Shown one piece after another: positions 1 to 8,413 of a stretch of DNA of 13,960 nucleotides. This DNA comes from Thermoanaerobaculales bacterium (GTDB lineage Bacteria > Acidobacteriota > Thermoanaerobaculia > Thermoanaerobaculales > Sulfomarinibacteraceae): contig JAOZUP010000039.1 in the NCBI GenBank assembly GCA_029938595.1, forward strand, positions 1 through 13,960, read 5' to 3'. The notes beneath the pieces were generated by a model. The model was given only the letters and a program-made list of their open reading frames with translations. It did not search any database and was not told the origin of the DNA. A program made the translations under genes and the position numbers. Position 1 is the first letter of the stretch; each line of letters opens with the position of its first letter.

Positions 1-205
1 AGATCTCGTGATCGTCCCGATCGAGTGGAGGGAGGAAAACGCGGCCAGAGGTCCGAGATCGGCGCGATCCAATACAGGGGGGAGGTGCGGCTTTGCTCGA
101 ATGCAGCCCGCCGGCGCGCCAACGGCGCGCAGCGGGCGAGGTCGATGGCTCCGACGAGAGCTTGCTCTCGGAGGAGACGTCGGCCGAGGCCGCGTGTCCG
201 ACGGG
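1..205. other. Gene-free region downstream of dapF, hairpin-rich
   Basis: No convincing coding frame was seen here on either strand; short plus-strand frames run into the antisense of dapF and resemble nothing known. The stretch holds three inverted repeats: 10-14 with 18-22 (5 bp, TCC loop), a strong GC hairpin at 106-137, and 155-160 with 165-170 (6 bp, CTTG loop). None is followed by a convincing T-run in the direction of dapF transcription, so an intrinsic terminator cannot be claimed. It may be a structured 3' untranslated region that slows RNA decay, or a Rho-dependent end of the operon. Confidence 0.5.
106..137. repeat. GC-rich imperfect hairpin after dapF
   Basis: GCGCGCC at 114-120 pairs perfectly with GGCGCGC at 124-130 across an AAC loop. 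GCCCGC at 106-111 pairs with GCGGGC at 132-137 outside a small internal loop (2 nt against 1 nt). The total is 13 GC-rich pairs about 70 nt beyond the dapF stop. The lack of a T-run argues against a classical terminator. It could be a REP-like element or an RNA-stability stem. Confidence 0.5.
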
Positions 206-1024
206 TTAGAGGTTGCGGAGGAAGTCCTCTGACGGTTCGATCTCGGCAATGAAGCGTGCCGGGCCGGTGAGGCGGATCGGGCACCTCGGCGGCTGGCCAA
301 GGGCCTCGACGGTAAGCCGGTCGCCGGATGCCGGGGCCACCTCGAGGCGTCGCAGATCTCGCGCCGCCATCACCACAAGTGCCACCGCAACCATCCCTGA
401 GCCGCATGACAAGGTTTCGCCCTCAACCCCGCGCTCCCAGGTCCGCAGACTGACGGCGCCGTCGGAGTCGGTTTCGTAGAAGCTGACGTTGGCACCTTCT
501 GGACCCAACGCCTCATGGCTCCGGAGTGGCGGTCCGACAGCCGGAAGGTCGAGTCCCGCAATGTCGGCGACCGAAACCACCAGGTGCGGCACCCCGACCC
601 TCACGAACTGGAGGTCTTTCATTGAGTCGGATGCGGCGATCTCCGGATGGCAGGGGGGTTCGTCCGGAGCCGGGATGTCGAGGGTCACCTGAAGGCCGTC
701 AACCTCGGCGGAAATCGGTCGCCACGCGGTCTCGACCACTAACTGTGCCTCGCACCCGAGGACCTCCACCGCGGCGCGAGCGGCACAGCGGGTGCCATTG
801 GCGCAAAAACCTGTCTCGCCGCCGTCGGCGTTGCGGTGGACGAGGCGGACCCGATCACCACTCTCGGCGGCGAGCGCTATGGCACCGTCGGCGCCGACAC
901 CGAGGCGGCGGTCGCAGAGGCGACGAACAAGCTTGGGATCATGCGCCAGTCGGTCGGCCCACTCACCGATCCCGAGCAGGAAGTCGTTGCCGGCGCCCTC
1001 GACCTTGAAAAGACGCGGCCTCAA
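206..1024 (-). CDS. dapF: Diaminopimelate epimerase
   Basis: DapF converts LL- to meso-diaminopimelate in the cytoplasm, supplying lysine biosynthesis and the peptidoglycan cross-link residue. With a TTG start at 1024 the protein has 272 residues, normal for the family, and begins with the expected FKVEGAGNDF segment. The two catalytic cysteines are visible: Cys74 in FCANGTRC and Cys207 in ETLSCGSG. The second motif is the ERGVEGETLSCGSG variant rather than the enterobacterial ERGAGET form, and it goes with GVPH instead of GNPH at about residues 144-147. An in-frame TTG at 1051 would add nine residues. I prefer 1024 because it overlaps the stop of the upstream lipoprotein gene (TTGA), which suits translational coupling, and because it gives the usual DapF N-terminus. 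Identity is secure; the exact start is not. Confidence 0.95.
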   Translation of the reverse strand: MRPRLFKVEGAGNDFLLGIGEWADRLAHDPKLVRRLCDRRLGVGADGAIALAAESGDRVRLVHRNADGGETGFCANGTRCAARAAVEVLGCEAQLVVETAWRPISAEVDGLQVTLDIPAPDEPPCHPEIAASDSMKDLQFVRVGVPHLVVSVADIAGLDLPAVGPPLRSHEALGPEGANVSFYETDSDGAVSLRTWERGVEGETLSCGSGMVAVALVVMAARDLRRLEVAPASGDRLTVEALGQPPRCPIRLTGPARFIAEIEPSEDFLRNL

Positions 1025-2172
1025 GGTTCGGCGCCCATCACCACCGTGCAATCGGCCGCCGCACTCTCATTGCCGGCGCTGTCCACGGCCACCACCATGT
1101 ACCTCAAGGCCCCGAGAGGCGGCGATGGATCGGTCAATTCGACCGCCTGCAGTCCATTGGCAAGAACCTTGGCCTTTGCACGCTCTTTTTGTCGTAAGAT
1201 GCGATAGGTCACATCACCCGCCACCGCCTGCCAGCGCACCCGAACCCGCGGTCCCTCGGGCAAGCAGACAACGCCCTGAGGTGATGGCGGCGGGTAGGTG
1301 TCGGGATGGTCGACGCGTGCCGGTTGGGACGGCTTACCAACCACCTCTGCGCCACCCTCGAGCACTCGCACCGACCGCAGCCGGTAACTCCAACTCCGGC
1401 CCTGGGCAGCCTTCGAATCGCGCCACTCATCACCCTTGACCGGCTTCTCGGTGACCGCCTTCCAGGTCGCGCCGTCGGCAGATCGTTCGACCAACGTCGC
1501 AAGATCGTCGGTTTGCCGCCACCGTACATCGATTCCCTCCGACCCGGCCCCGAGTTGCACATCGCCTGGGGGCGGTGGCGCTGCCTGGGGTTCCAACCGC
1601 ACGACGTTGGAAAGCACTGATTCTTGTTTCCGACAGCACACAGTGCGAACGCCGTACCAGAGAACGGGCGACCCCATTTCCGCCCCCTCCGACTTTCGCC
1701 ACCGTGCAAGATCATCGCGAAAGATCAGGTCCGCTCCGTGGGTGATGGCCGCAAGCTCTTCCGGTTCGAGCTCCTTGATCACTTCGCCCTCGCCCTCGAG
1801 AAGCTGGCGGCGCAGTTGGCGATCCTGGGCCGAAATCGGCGGTGGTGGCTCCTGGCCCTCCGGCAGCGTGGCGCGCCATACCTGGATCGCCTCGATATCG
1901 GTCAGCCCACTGCCGTCGGTGGTCAGCGAAGGATAGCTCCACCGCAGAACAGCGTCATCGCCCTCTTGAAAGGCGGTCAGATCGGTGGTCCGTTCTGCAA
2001 CCCGAATCTCGGGCGGCAGCGGAGGACCCTCCTTCCCGCAACCCGACAGGCCGATCACCAAGGCCAATGTGATGGGAGTAAGAGTTCTTAGTTTTGAGTT
2101 CTTAGTTTTGAGTTCCCATCCATCTGCTGCGCCAATTGCTCGTCTCGGAGTGGGTGGCCCAATGCTCGGCAT
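1021..2172 (-). CDS. Lipoprotein with LptM-like N-terminal motif and fibronectin-III-like domains
   Basis: The 383-residue product has a lipobox, LSGC, with the lipidated Cys at residue 45, followed at once by GKEGPPLPP. This resembles the CGxKGPL(Y)xP motif of the small LptM/YifL lipoproteins. The rest reads as about three beta-sandwich segments of fibronectin III type: roughly 50-190, 192-290 (starting APPPPGDVQL) and 292-380 (TYPPPSPQGV through VVAVDSAGNESA). The signal peptide is odd: 44 residues precede the Cys, and residues 20-30 are encoded by an AT-rich period-7 repeat. No later ATG, GTG or TTG leaves a usable signal peptide, and TAG lies in frame just upstream, so the ATG at 2172 is the only credible start. 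AGGA motifs of the adjoining repeat lie at a ribosome-binding distance. An envelope-anchored role is likely; its partner is unknown. The link to LptM is inferred from motif and from position before dapF. Confidence 0.8.
   Translation of the reverse strand: MPSIGPPTPRRAIGAADGWELKTKNSKLRTLTPITLALVIGLSGCGKEGPPLPPEIRVAERTTDLTAFQEGDDAVLRWSYPSLTTDGSGLTDIEAIQVWRATLPEGQEPPPPISAQDRQLRRQLLEGEGEVIKELEPEELAAITHGADLIFRDDLARWRKSEGAEMGSPVLWYGVRTVCCRKQESVLSNVVRLEPQAAPPPPGDVQLGAGSEGIDVRWRQTDDLATLVERSADGATWKAVTEKPVKGDEWRDSKAAQGRSWSYRLRSVRVLEGGAEVVGKPSQPARVDHPDTYPPPSPQGVVCLPEGPRVRVRWQAVAGDVTYRILRQKERAKAKVLANGLQAVELTDPSPPLGALRYMVVAVDSAGNESAAADCTVVMGAEP
2082..2115. repeat. Period-7 repeat (GAGTTCT / TAGTTTT) inside the lipoprotein signal peptide
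   Basis: Two alternating heptamers, GAGTTCT and TAGTTTT on the plus strand, make a 14-bp unit repeated 2.4 times: 2082-2095, 2096-2109 and 2110-2115 partial. The array is AT-rich against GC-rich surroundings. Read on the minus strand it encodes residues 20-30 of the lipoprotein, a stretch rich in Lys, Thr and Ser, and so forms the basic n-region of its signal peptide. Confidence 0.85.
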
Positions 2173-2202
2173 TCCTAATTCCTAATTCCTAATTCCTAAT
2201 TC
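2171..2202. repeat. ATTCCTA heptamer tandem array between hslU and the lipoprotein gene
   Basis: Four perfect copies of ATTCCTA (ATTAGGA on the minus strand) at 2171-2177, 2178-2184, 2185-2191 and 2192-2198 are followed by ATTC. The array fills the whole gap: its last bases enter the hslU stop codon (2201-2203) and its first bases belong to the ATG of the lipoprotein gene. On the transcript it supplies AGGA at about 8 nt before that ATG, so the repeat may serve as ribosome-binding site. The same heptamer recurs at 6435-6541. Confidence 0.9.
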
Positions 2203-3529
2203 AGAGAATATAGCGTGCCAGGTCGCGATCTCCGATCAGATCACCGAGGCGCTCCTGCACCATTTCCTCGCTCACTTCAACGACCTCTCCGGCTCGGTCG
2301 GGGGCCGAGAAGCTGAGCTCCTCGAGGAGGCGTTCGAGGACCGTGTGCAGGCGCCGAGCGCCGATATTTTCCGCGGCCTCGTTGATCTCCGCCGCCATCG
2401 ACGCGATGGTCTTCACCGCCTCATCGCTAAAACGCAGCTCGAGGTTCTCGGTCGCCAAAAGCTCAGTGTACTGGCGGATGAGTGAGTTCTCCGGCTCGGT
2501 AAGGATGCGCTCGAACTCCTCGGCGCCGAGCGATTGCAGCTCGACCCTGATTGGGAATCGCCCCTGCATTTCCGGGATCAGATCCGCCGGTCGTGAGACG
2601 TGAAATGCACCGGCGGCGATGAACAGGACGTGATCGGTGCGAACCACGCCGTAGCGGGTGTTGACGTGGGTCCCCTCGACGATGGGCAGGAGATCCCTCT
2701 GCACCCCCTCCCGCGACACGTCCGGACCTCGTCCGCCCGCGTCCTCGCGCGAGCAGATCTTGTCGATCTCGTCGAGGAAAACGATGCCGGATTCCTCGAC
2801 CCTGTTGATCGCCTCGCCCTCCACCTGCGCGCGATCGATGAGCTTCTCCTCCTCCTCCAAAAGCAGAACCCGGCGCGCCTCGGCGACCGTCATTCGTTTC
2901 CTGGCCTTGCGGTCCATGAGACCGCCAAACATGTCCTTGAGGTTGATGCCCATCGACTCCATCCCCTGAGGGGTGAACATCTCGACGGTCGGCATCCGAT
3001 CCTCCGCGACCTCGAGCTCAATCTCGTTTTCCTCCAGCAGTCCGTCTCGCAGCGGGCGCTTAAGAGCCCGGCGGCGCTCCTCCAGGGCGGTGTCAGCTAC
3101 CGAGCTCGAGCTCACGACGAGGAGGTCGAGCAGGCGGTCCTCAGCCGCTCGTTCGGCGCGAACCGCAACCTCGGCCACCCGCTCGGCGCGGACCAGCTGG
3201 ATCCCCGCGTCGAGCAGATCGCGGATGATCGACTCGACATCACGGCCGACGTAGCCAACCTCGGTGAACTTGGATGCTTCGACCTTGAGAAACGGCGAGC
3301 CGGTGAACCGTGCCAAGCGGCGCGCGATTTCGGTCTTGCCGACCCCCGTCGGTCCAATCATGATGATGTTCTTGGGCACCACCTCCTCGCGCAGCTCGGG
3401 ACTGAGCTGCTGGCGGCGCCAGCGGTTGCGCAGGGCCACGGCCACCGCACGTTTGGCCGCGTCCTGACCGATGATGAAGCGGTCGAGCTCGGCCACCGTT
3501 TCCTTGGGGGTCAGTTTTTCCAGTATCAC
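2201..3529 (-). CDS. hslU: HslU, AAA+ unfoldase of the HslVU protease
   Basis: HslU is the hexameric ATPase that unfolds substrates and feeds them into the HslV chamber. The 442-residue length is typical. Walker A GPTGVGKT is at 59-66, the pore loop GYVG at 92-95, the variable intermediate (I) domain at roughly 105-235, Walker B IVFLDEID at 249-256, a conserved REGVQRDLLPIVEG block at about 273-286, and a sensor-2 arginine segment GARRL at 390-394. The C-terminus DLARYIL is the conserved tail that docks into HslV pockets and activates the protease. The start is GTG at 3529, overlapping the hslV stop as GTGA, so the two genes are almost certainly translationally coupled. All ATPase and docking elements are intact. 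Confidence 0.97.
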   Translation of the reverse strand: MILEKLTPKETVAELDRFIIGQDAAKRAVAVALRNRWRRQQLSPELREEVVPKNIIMIGPTGVGKTEIARRLARFTGSPFLKVEASKFTEVGYVGRDVESIIRDLLDAGIQLVRAERVAEVAVRAERAAEDRLLDLLVVSSSSVADTALEERRRALKRPLRDGLLEENEIELEVAEDRMPTVEMFTPQGMESMGINLKDMFGGLMDRKARKRMTVAEARRVLLLEEEEKLIDRAQVEGEAINRVEESGIVFLDEIDKICSREDAGGRGPDVSREGVQRDLLPIVEGTHVNTRYGVVRTDHVLFIAAGAFHVSRPADLIPEMQGRFPIRVELQSLGAEEFERILTEPENSLIRQYTELLATENLELRFSDEAVKTIASMAAEINEAAENIGARRLHTVLERLLEELSFSAPDRAGEVVEVSEEMVQERLGDLIGDRDLARYIL

Positions 3530-4068
3530 GTTTCAAGCTCCTCGATGGTGATGTGATCGTTGGTATAAATGTCGATGCCGGCGGCGATCACGAGCCCCTC
3601 ATTGACGACCTCGACGGCACCAAGCTCCGTGTGCTTGAGCAGCGCACGCGCCGCAGCCAGTGCGTAGCTTCCTCCTGAGCCCACGGCCACGACATCATCA
3701 TCCGGCGAAAGCACCTCGCCGGTGCCGGAAACCAGCAGCGTCGTTCGGTGGTCGGCGGTGATGAGGAGCGCTTCGAGATGGCGTAGCGCCTTGTCCGTCC
3801 GCCAATCGCGAGCGAGCTCTACCGCTGCTCGTTCGAGGTTGTGACCATACTCCTCGAGCTTGGCCTCGAAGCGGGTGAACAGCGCCAAGGCATCCGCCAC
3901 AGAGCCCGCGAATCCCGCCAGCACCTTGCCGCCTGCGAGGCGCCGCACCTTGGCCGCACCATGCTTGACCACGGTCGTTCCCAGGGTCACCTGACCGTCC
4001 GAACCGATCGCCACGACACCGTCCTTGCGGACAGCCAGAACTGTCGTGTGATGCCATTCATTCTTCAT
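3526..4068 (-). CDS. hslV: HslV, N-terminal threonine peptidase of the HslVU protease
   Basis: HslV forms the double-hexamer proteolytic core, related to proteasome beta subunits, in the cytoplasm. I place the start at the ATG at 4068, giving 180 residues, because GGAGG lies 5 nt upstream; the frame stays open to 4110 but that start has no comparable site. The sequence MKNEWHH-TTVLAV puts the catalytic Thr at residue 8, so maturation must remove seven residues, more than the single Met in E. coli. Mature Asp17 (in SDGQ) and Lys33 (in AAKVRRL) are at residues 24 and 40. SGGSYALAAARALL, near residue 125, is the conserved second glycine-rich block. hslV precedes hslU, the usual order. A possible promoter lies in the AACGTT repeat upstream. 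Confidence 0.96.
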   Translation of the reverse strand: MKNEWHHTTVLAVRKDGVVAIGSDGQVTLGTTVVKHGAAKVRRLAGGKVLAGFAGSVADALALFTRFEAKLEEYGHNLERAAVELARDWRTDKALRHLEALLITADHRTTLLVSGTGEVLSPDDDVVAVGSGGSYALAAARALLKHTELGAVEVVNEGLVIAAGIDIYTNDHITIEELET

Positions 4069-4116
4069 CGCAGCCTCCGAATCCGATCGCGACACTGTGC
4101 GCACGATCAAGCAGGT

Positions 4117-4145
4117 ATTCTAACGTTATAACGTTTAAACGTTAA
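4117..4145 (-). promoter_or_regulatory. Candidate sigma-70-type promoter for hslVU
   Basis: On the minus strand TTAACG (4145-4140) and TAGAAT (4122-4117) are separated by exactly 17 nt. They match 4/6 and 5/6 positions of the TTGACA and TATAAT consensus. Transcription would start near 4110, giving a leader of about 40 nt before the hslV ATG. The -35 box and spacer consist of AACGTT repeat copies, so a protein binding those palindromes could control it. This is a prediction from consensus alone. Confidence 0.4.
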
Positions 4146-4158
4146 ACGTTTGAACGTT
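4122..4158. repeat. Array of five palindromic AACGTT sites between pcrA and hslV
   Basis: AACGTT, its own reverse complement, occurs at 4122-4127, 4130-4135, 4138-4143, 4145-4150 and 4153-4158, at spacings of 8, 8, 7 and 8 nt. The array reaches the pcrA stop codon (4159-4161). It is strongly AT-rich compared with the flanking genes. It may be a repeat element, a multi-copy operator for hslVU, or both. Confidence 0.9.
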
Positions 4159-6372
4159 TCAGACCTTTTCCAGCTTCGCGATGTTTGGCACAAGGGTCTT
4201 TCGCCCGGCTCGATCGAAGTAGACAACCAACTTGAGCTGCGCACCGCGACCCTGGCAGGCCAGCACGACTCCGGTTCCGAAGCGGCGGTGGCGGACGCGG
4301 TCACCCGGACGCCAGGCCGCGCCGGTACCGTCGGTCACCGCGGCCGGAATCTTCGATCCGCCGCTACGAGACGGGGCGCCGATGACCCCGGCCTGACGCC
4401 GTACAGCTCCGGTTCTGGCCCCTCGCCCCGGCTGCCCCCCTGGCGACGACGACCAGGTCGGCGCCGGCGCCGACACATCGTCCACCGCATCTGGCGGCAG
4501 CTCGTCGACGAAGCGTGAGATGTGGGTCGGCTGCCGTTGCCCGAAGAGAAAGCGGTTCCTGGCCCCGGTGAGGGCCAGCCACCGCCGAGCGCGGGTCATG
4601 CCGACGTAGGCGAGACGACGTTCCTCTTCGAGCCCCTCAGGTTCGTCCCGCGAGCTGGCGTGCGGCAGCAGCCCATCCTCCAGGCCGGCGAGAAAGACGA
4701 CGTCGAACTCGAGCCCCTTGGCCGAGTGCAGGGTCATCAGCGCCACGCCCTTGGGTGTTCCCTGTTCGTTGGTATCCTCCAGGAGCGCCACCGCATCGAG
4801 AAACTCGTCGAGATTCTGGCCGCGATCAGCCGCCTCGGCCACCGCCGCGGCCAGCTGTTGGAGGTTCTCCCGCCGTGCGACCCGATCCTCAGCCTCGCCC
4901 TCATACATGGCGAAAAGACCCGACGCCTCGAGCAGCCATCCCACGAGGTCACCCGGTGCGAGCTCCTCGCGCCGTTCCCCGGCCTCATCGAGGAGACCGA
5001 AGAAACGCTCCAGGGAGAGCCGGGCGCGCGGGCTGAGGCCTTCGGGCAGCCGCCGCGCCGCATCTGGAAGATCGATCTCGAGGTCCTCCGCCGACCGACG
5101 GAGCACGCCCATGGTGGCCGCGCCGATGCCTCGTGTCGGGGTGTTGACCACGCGCTCGAATGACAGCGGATCGCCGGGCCGCACGACGAGCCGGAGATAG
5201 GCCAGAGCATCCTTGATCTCGGCACGCTGCCAAAACCGAAGACCGCCCACGACCCGGTAGGGAACACGGCGGCGGGTGAGCTCCTCCTCGAATGGCCGGG
5301 TTTGGGCATTGGTGCGCATCAGCACCGCCATCTCGTGCAGAGAGTGGCTACCGGCCAGTAATTCCATCTGGTCCACGACCCACCGCGCCTCGCCGCGCTC
5401 GTCCTCCGAAACGCACAATCGGACCGGCTCGCCACCCTCACGGCTGGTGAAGAGCCTCTTACCGCGACGACCGGCATTGGCCGCAATGAGGCCCCCGGCG
5501 ACCGCCAAGATGGGTGCGGTCGAGCGGTAGTTCTCCTCCAGTGCCACCACCCGAGCGCCGGGAAAGAAGTTTTCGAAGCGGAGGATGTTGTCGAGCTCGG
5601 CCCCCCGCCAGCGATAGATCGACTGGTCCTCGTCGCCGACCGCGGTGAGGTTTCCTGCGCCTTCGAGTACGACTGTCATGAGGTCCATTTGTAGGGAGTT
5701 GGTGTCCTGAAACTCGTCGACCAAAAGGAAATGGGCCCGCCGCGCGACAGTCCGCCGGATTTTTGCGTCGTTACGCAGAGCCTCGAGCCCGCACACCAGC
5801 ATGTCATCGAAGTCGACCACCCTGGCCTCTCTCTTGAGCTTGGCGTAGCGCTCCCAAACACGGGCCAGGGTCTCGTCTGATGCTCCGGCTGCGCCCTGTA
5901 CGAAGGCCTCGAGCCCGGTGCCACGATTGACCAGACCGGAGATCCTTGACAGCACCGCTCGCGGCGGCAGCTCCCGTGGGTCGAGGCCGAGATCCTTGAG
6001 CGCGCGGGTCGCCAGCGCCCGCTGATCGTCGGTGTCGGCGATTCCGAAGTACGGCGGCAGTCCTGCGGCGCTCGGGTACCGGCGCAGGATGTCGAGCGCC
6101 CAGCGGTGAAAGGTACCGACAAAGCCGCCGCCGAGCGGCCGACCGAGGAGGTTTTCGACCCGCTCGCGCATCTCCCGCGCCGCCTTGTTGGTGAAGGTCA
6201 CTGCGGTGATTCCGGAAGGCTCAGCCGCGCCCACGGCCAACAGGTGGGCGATGCGGTAGGTGAGGACGCGAGTCTTGCCCGAGCCGGCACCGGCAAGCAC
6301 CAGCAGGGGGCCTTCGCCGTGGGTCACAGCCTCACGCTGCGGCGGGTTGAGATCATCGAGAAGGGAACTCAA
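4159..6372 (-). CDS. pcrA: PcrA/UvrD-family superfamily 1A DNA helicase
   Basis: This 737-residue ATP-dependent 3'-5' helicase should act in nucleotide-excision and mismatch repair, in removing RecA from DNA and in resolving transcription conflicts. Visible motifs: Q motif (Gln12 in NPPQREAV), Walker A AGAGSGKT at 27-34, TFTNKAA at 59-65, VDEFQD at 218-223, DEDQSIYRWRGAE at 247-259, ENYRST, TLHSAKGLEFDVVF and the VGMTRAR block of motif VI. Residues about 687-737 (WRPGDRVRHRRFGTGVV onward, ending PNIAKLEKV) match the Tudor-like C-terminal domain that in PcrA/UvrD contacts RNA polymerase. The linker at about 635-685 is Gly/Pro/Ser-rich. The start is TTG at 6372, with GGAGGT about 9 nt upstream. 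It stands as its own unit, bounded by repeat elements on both sides. pcrA is preferred to uvrD because of the C-terminal domain, but the two names overlap across phyla. Confidence 0.94.
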   Translation of the reverse strand: MSSLLDDLNPPQREAVTHGEGPLLVLAGAGSGKTRVLTYRIAHLLAVGAAEPSGITAVTFTNKAAREMRERVENLLGRPLGGGFVGTFHRWALDILRRYPSAAGLPPYFGIADTDDQRALATRALKDLGLDPRELPPRAVLSRISGLVNRGTGLEAFVQGAAGASDETLARVWERYAKLKREARVVDFDDMLVCGLEALRNDAKIRRTVARRAHFLLVDEFQDTNSLQMDLMTVVLEGAGNLTAVGDEDQSIYRWRGAELDNILRFENFFPGARVVALEENYRSTAPILAVAGGLIAANAGRRGKRLFTSREGGEPVRLCVSEDERGEARWVVDQMELLAGSHSLHEMAVLMRTNAQTRPFEEELTRRRVPYRVVGGLRFWQRAEIKDALAYLRLVVRPGDPLSFERVVNTPTRGIGAATMGVLRRSAEDLEIDLPDAARRLPEGLSPRARLSLERFFGLLDEAGERREELAPGDLVGWLLEASGLFAMYEGEAEDRVARRENLQQLAAAVAEAADRGQNLDEFLDAVALLEDTNEQGTPKGVALMTLHSAKGLEFDVVFLAGLEDGLLPHASSRDEPEGLEEERRLAYVGMTRARRWLALTGARNRFLFGQRQPTHISRFVDELPPDAVDDVSAPAPTWSSSPGGQPGRGARTGAVRRQAGVIGAPSRSGGSKIPAAVTDGTGAAWRPGDRVRHRRFGTGVVLACQGRGAQLKLVVYFDRAGRKTLVPNIAKLEKV

Positions 6373-6560
6373 GGAACCGGCACCTCCAGAGGAAGAAAGA
6401 ACTTAACAGTGCACCGCAAGAGAAACAACCGTTAGAATTAGGAGTTAGGAATTAGGAATTAGGAATTCCGGACCGCCATCCCGAAAGATTTCAGGGGTGG
6501 GTGGATGGCATTCCTAATTCCTAATTCCTAACTCCTAATTCGTCGAGTGTTGCGGCAGCA
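6373..6560. other. glmS-pcrA intergenic region
   Basis: This 188-nt gap has no coding frame of interest. Most of it is the inverted-repeat element at 6435-6541, listed separately. Between that element and pcrA there is a weak promoter-like pair on the minus strand, TTGTTT then TTAAGT with a 16-nt spacer, and the pcrA ribosome-binding site GGAGGT. No T-run terminator follows glmS, though the long palindrome could fold in the RNA and impede read-through. Confidence 0.5.
6435..6541. repeat. MITE-like palindromic element with ATTAGGA heptamer arms
   Basis: The arms 6435-6466 and 6510-6541 are perfect 32-bp reverse complements. Each consists of about four heptamers of the ATTAGGA type and includes one variant unit, AGGAGTT on the left and AACTCCT on the right, mirrored exactly. 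Inside, GCCATCC (6475-6481) pairs with GGATGGC (6503-6509) after an 8-nt bulge on the left only. A 21-nt core remains, in which GAAAGATTTC could extend the stem. There is no open reading frame, so it cannot move itself. Flanking target-site duplications were looked for by eye and none was clear. Confidence 0.9.
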
Positions 6561-8387
<1,827 letters not shown>

Positions 8388-8413
8388 CTCAAACCTCCTA
8401 TCGTGTTTGCGGA

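Noticed and set aside
1..205. tRNA or other structured RNA gene
   Set aside because: No cloverleaf, CCA end or T-arm signature could be found on either strand; only simple hairpins.
2171..2202. Repeats considered as a CRISPR array
   Set aside because: Units are 7 nt with no spacers and there are no cas genes.
2600..3556. Long open frame (318 codons) on the plus strand opposite hslU
   Set aside because: It is antisense to a fully recognisable HslU in GC-rich DNA, where such shadow frames are expected. The translation is rich in Arg, Leu, His and Asp with no domain.
4522..5163. Plus-strand open frame opposite pcrA
   Set aside because: It lies wholly inside the helicase gene, has no recognisable domain and no separate promoter; a compositional shadow.
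6435..6541. Inverted repeat considered as insertion-sequence ends or an intrinsic terminator
   Set aside because: No transposase lies between the arms, which are separated by only 43 nt, and no T-run follows in either direction. A non-autonomous element or structural repeat fits better.
8388..8413. Possible glmS ribozyme/riboswitch before glmS
   Set aside because: Only 26 nt separate tal from glmS, far too short for the ribozyme, and the gap is just a ribosome-binding site.
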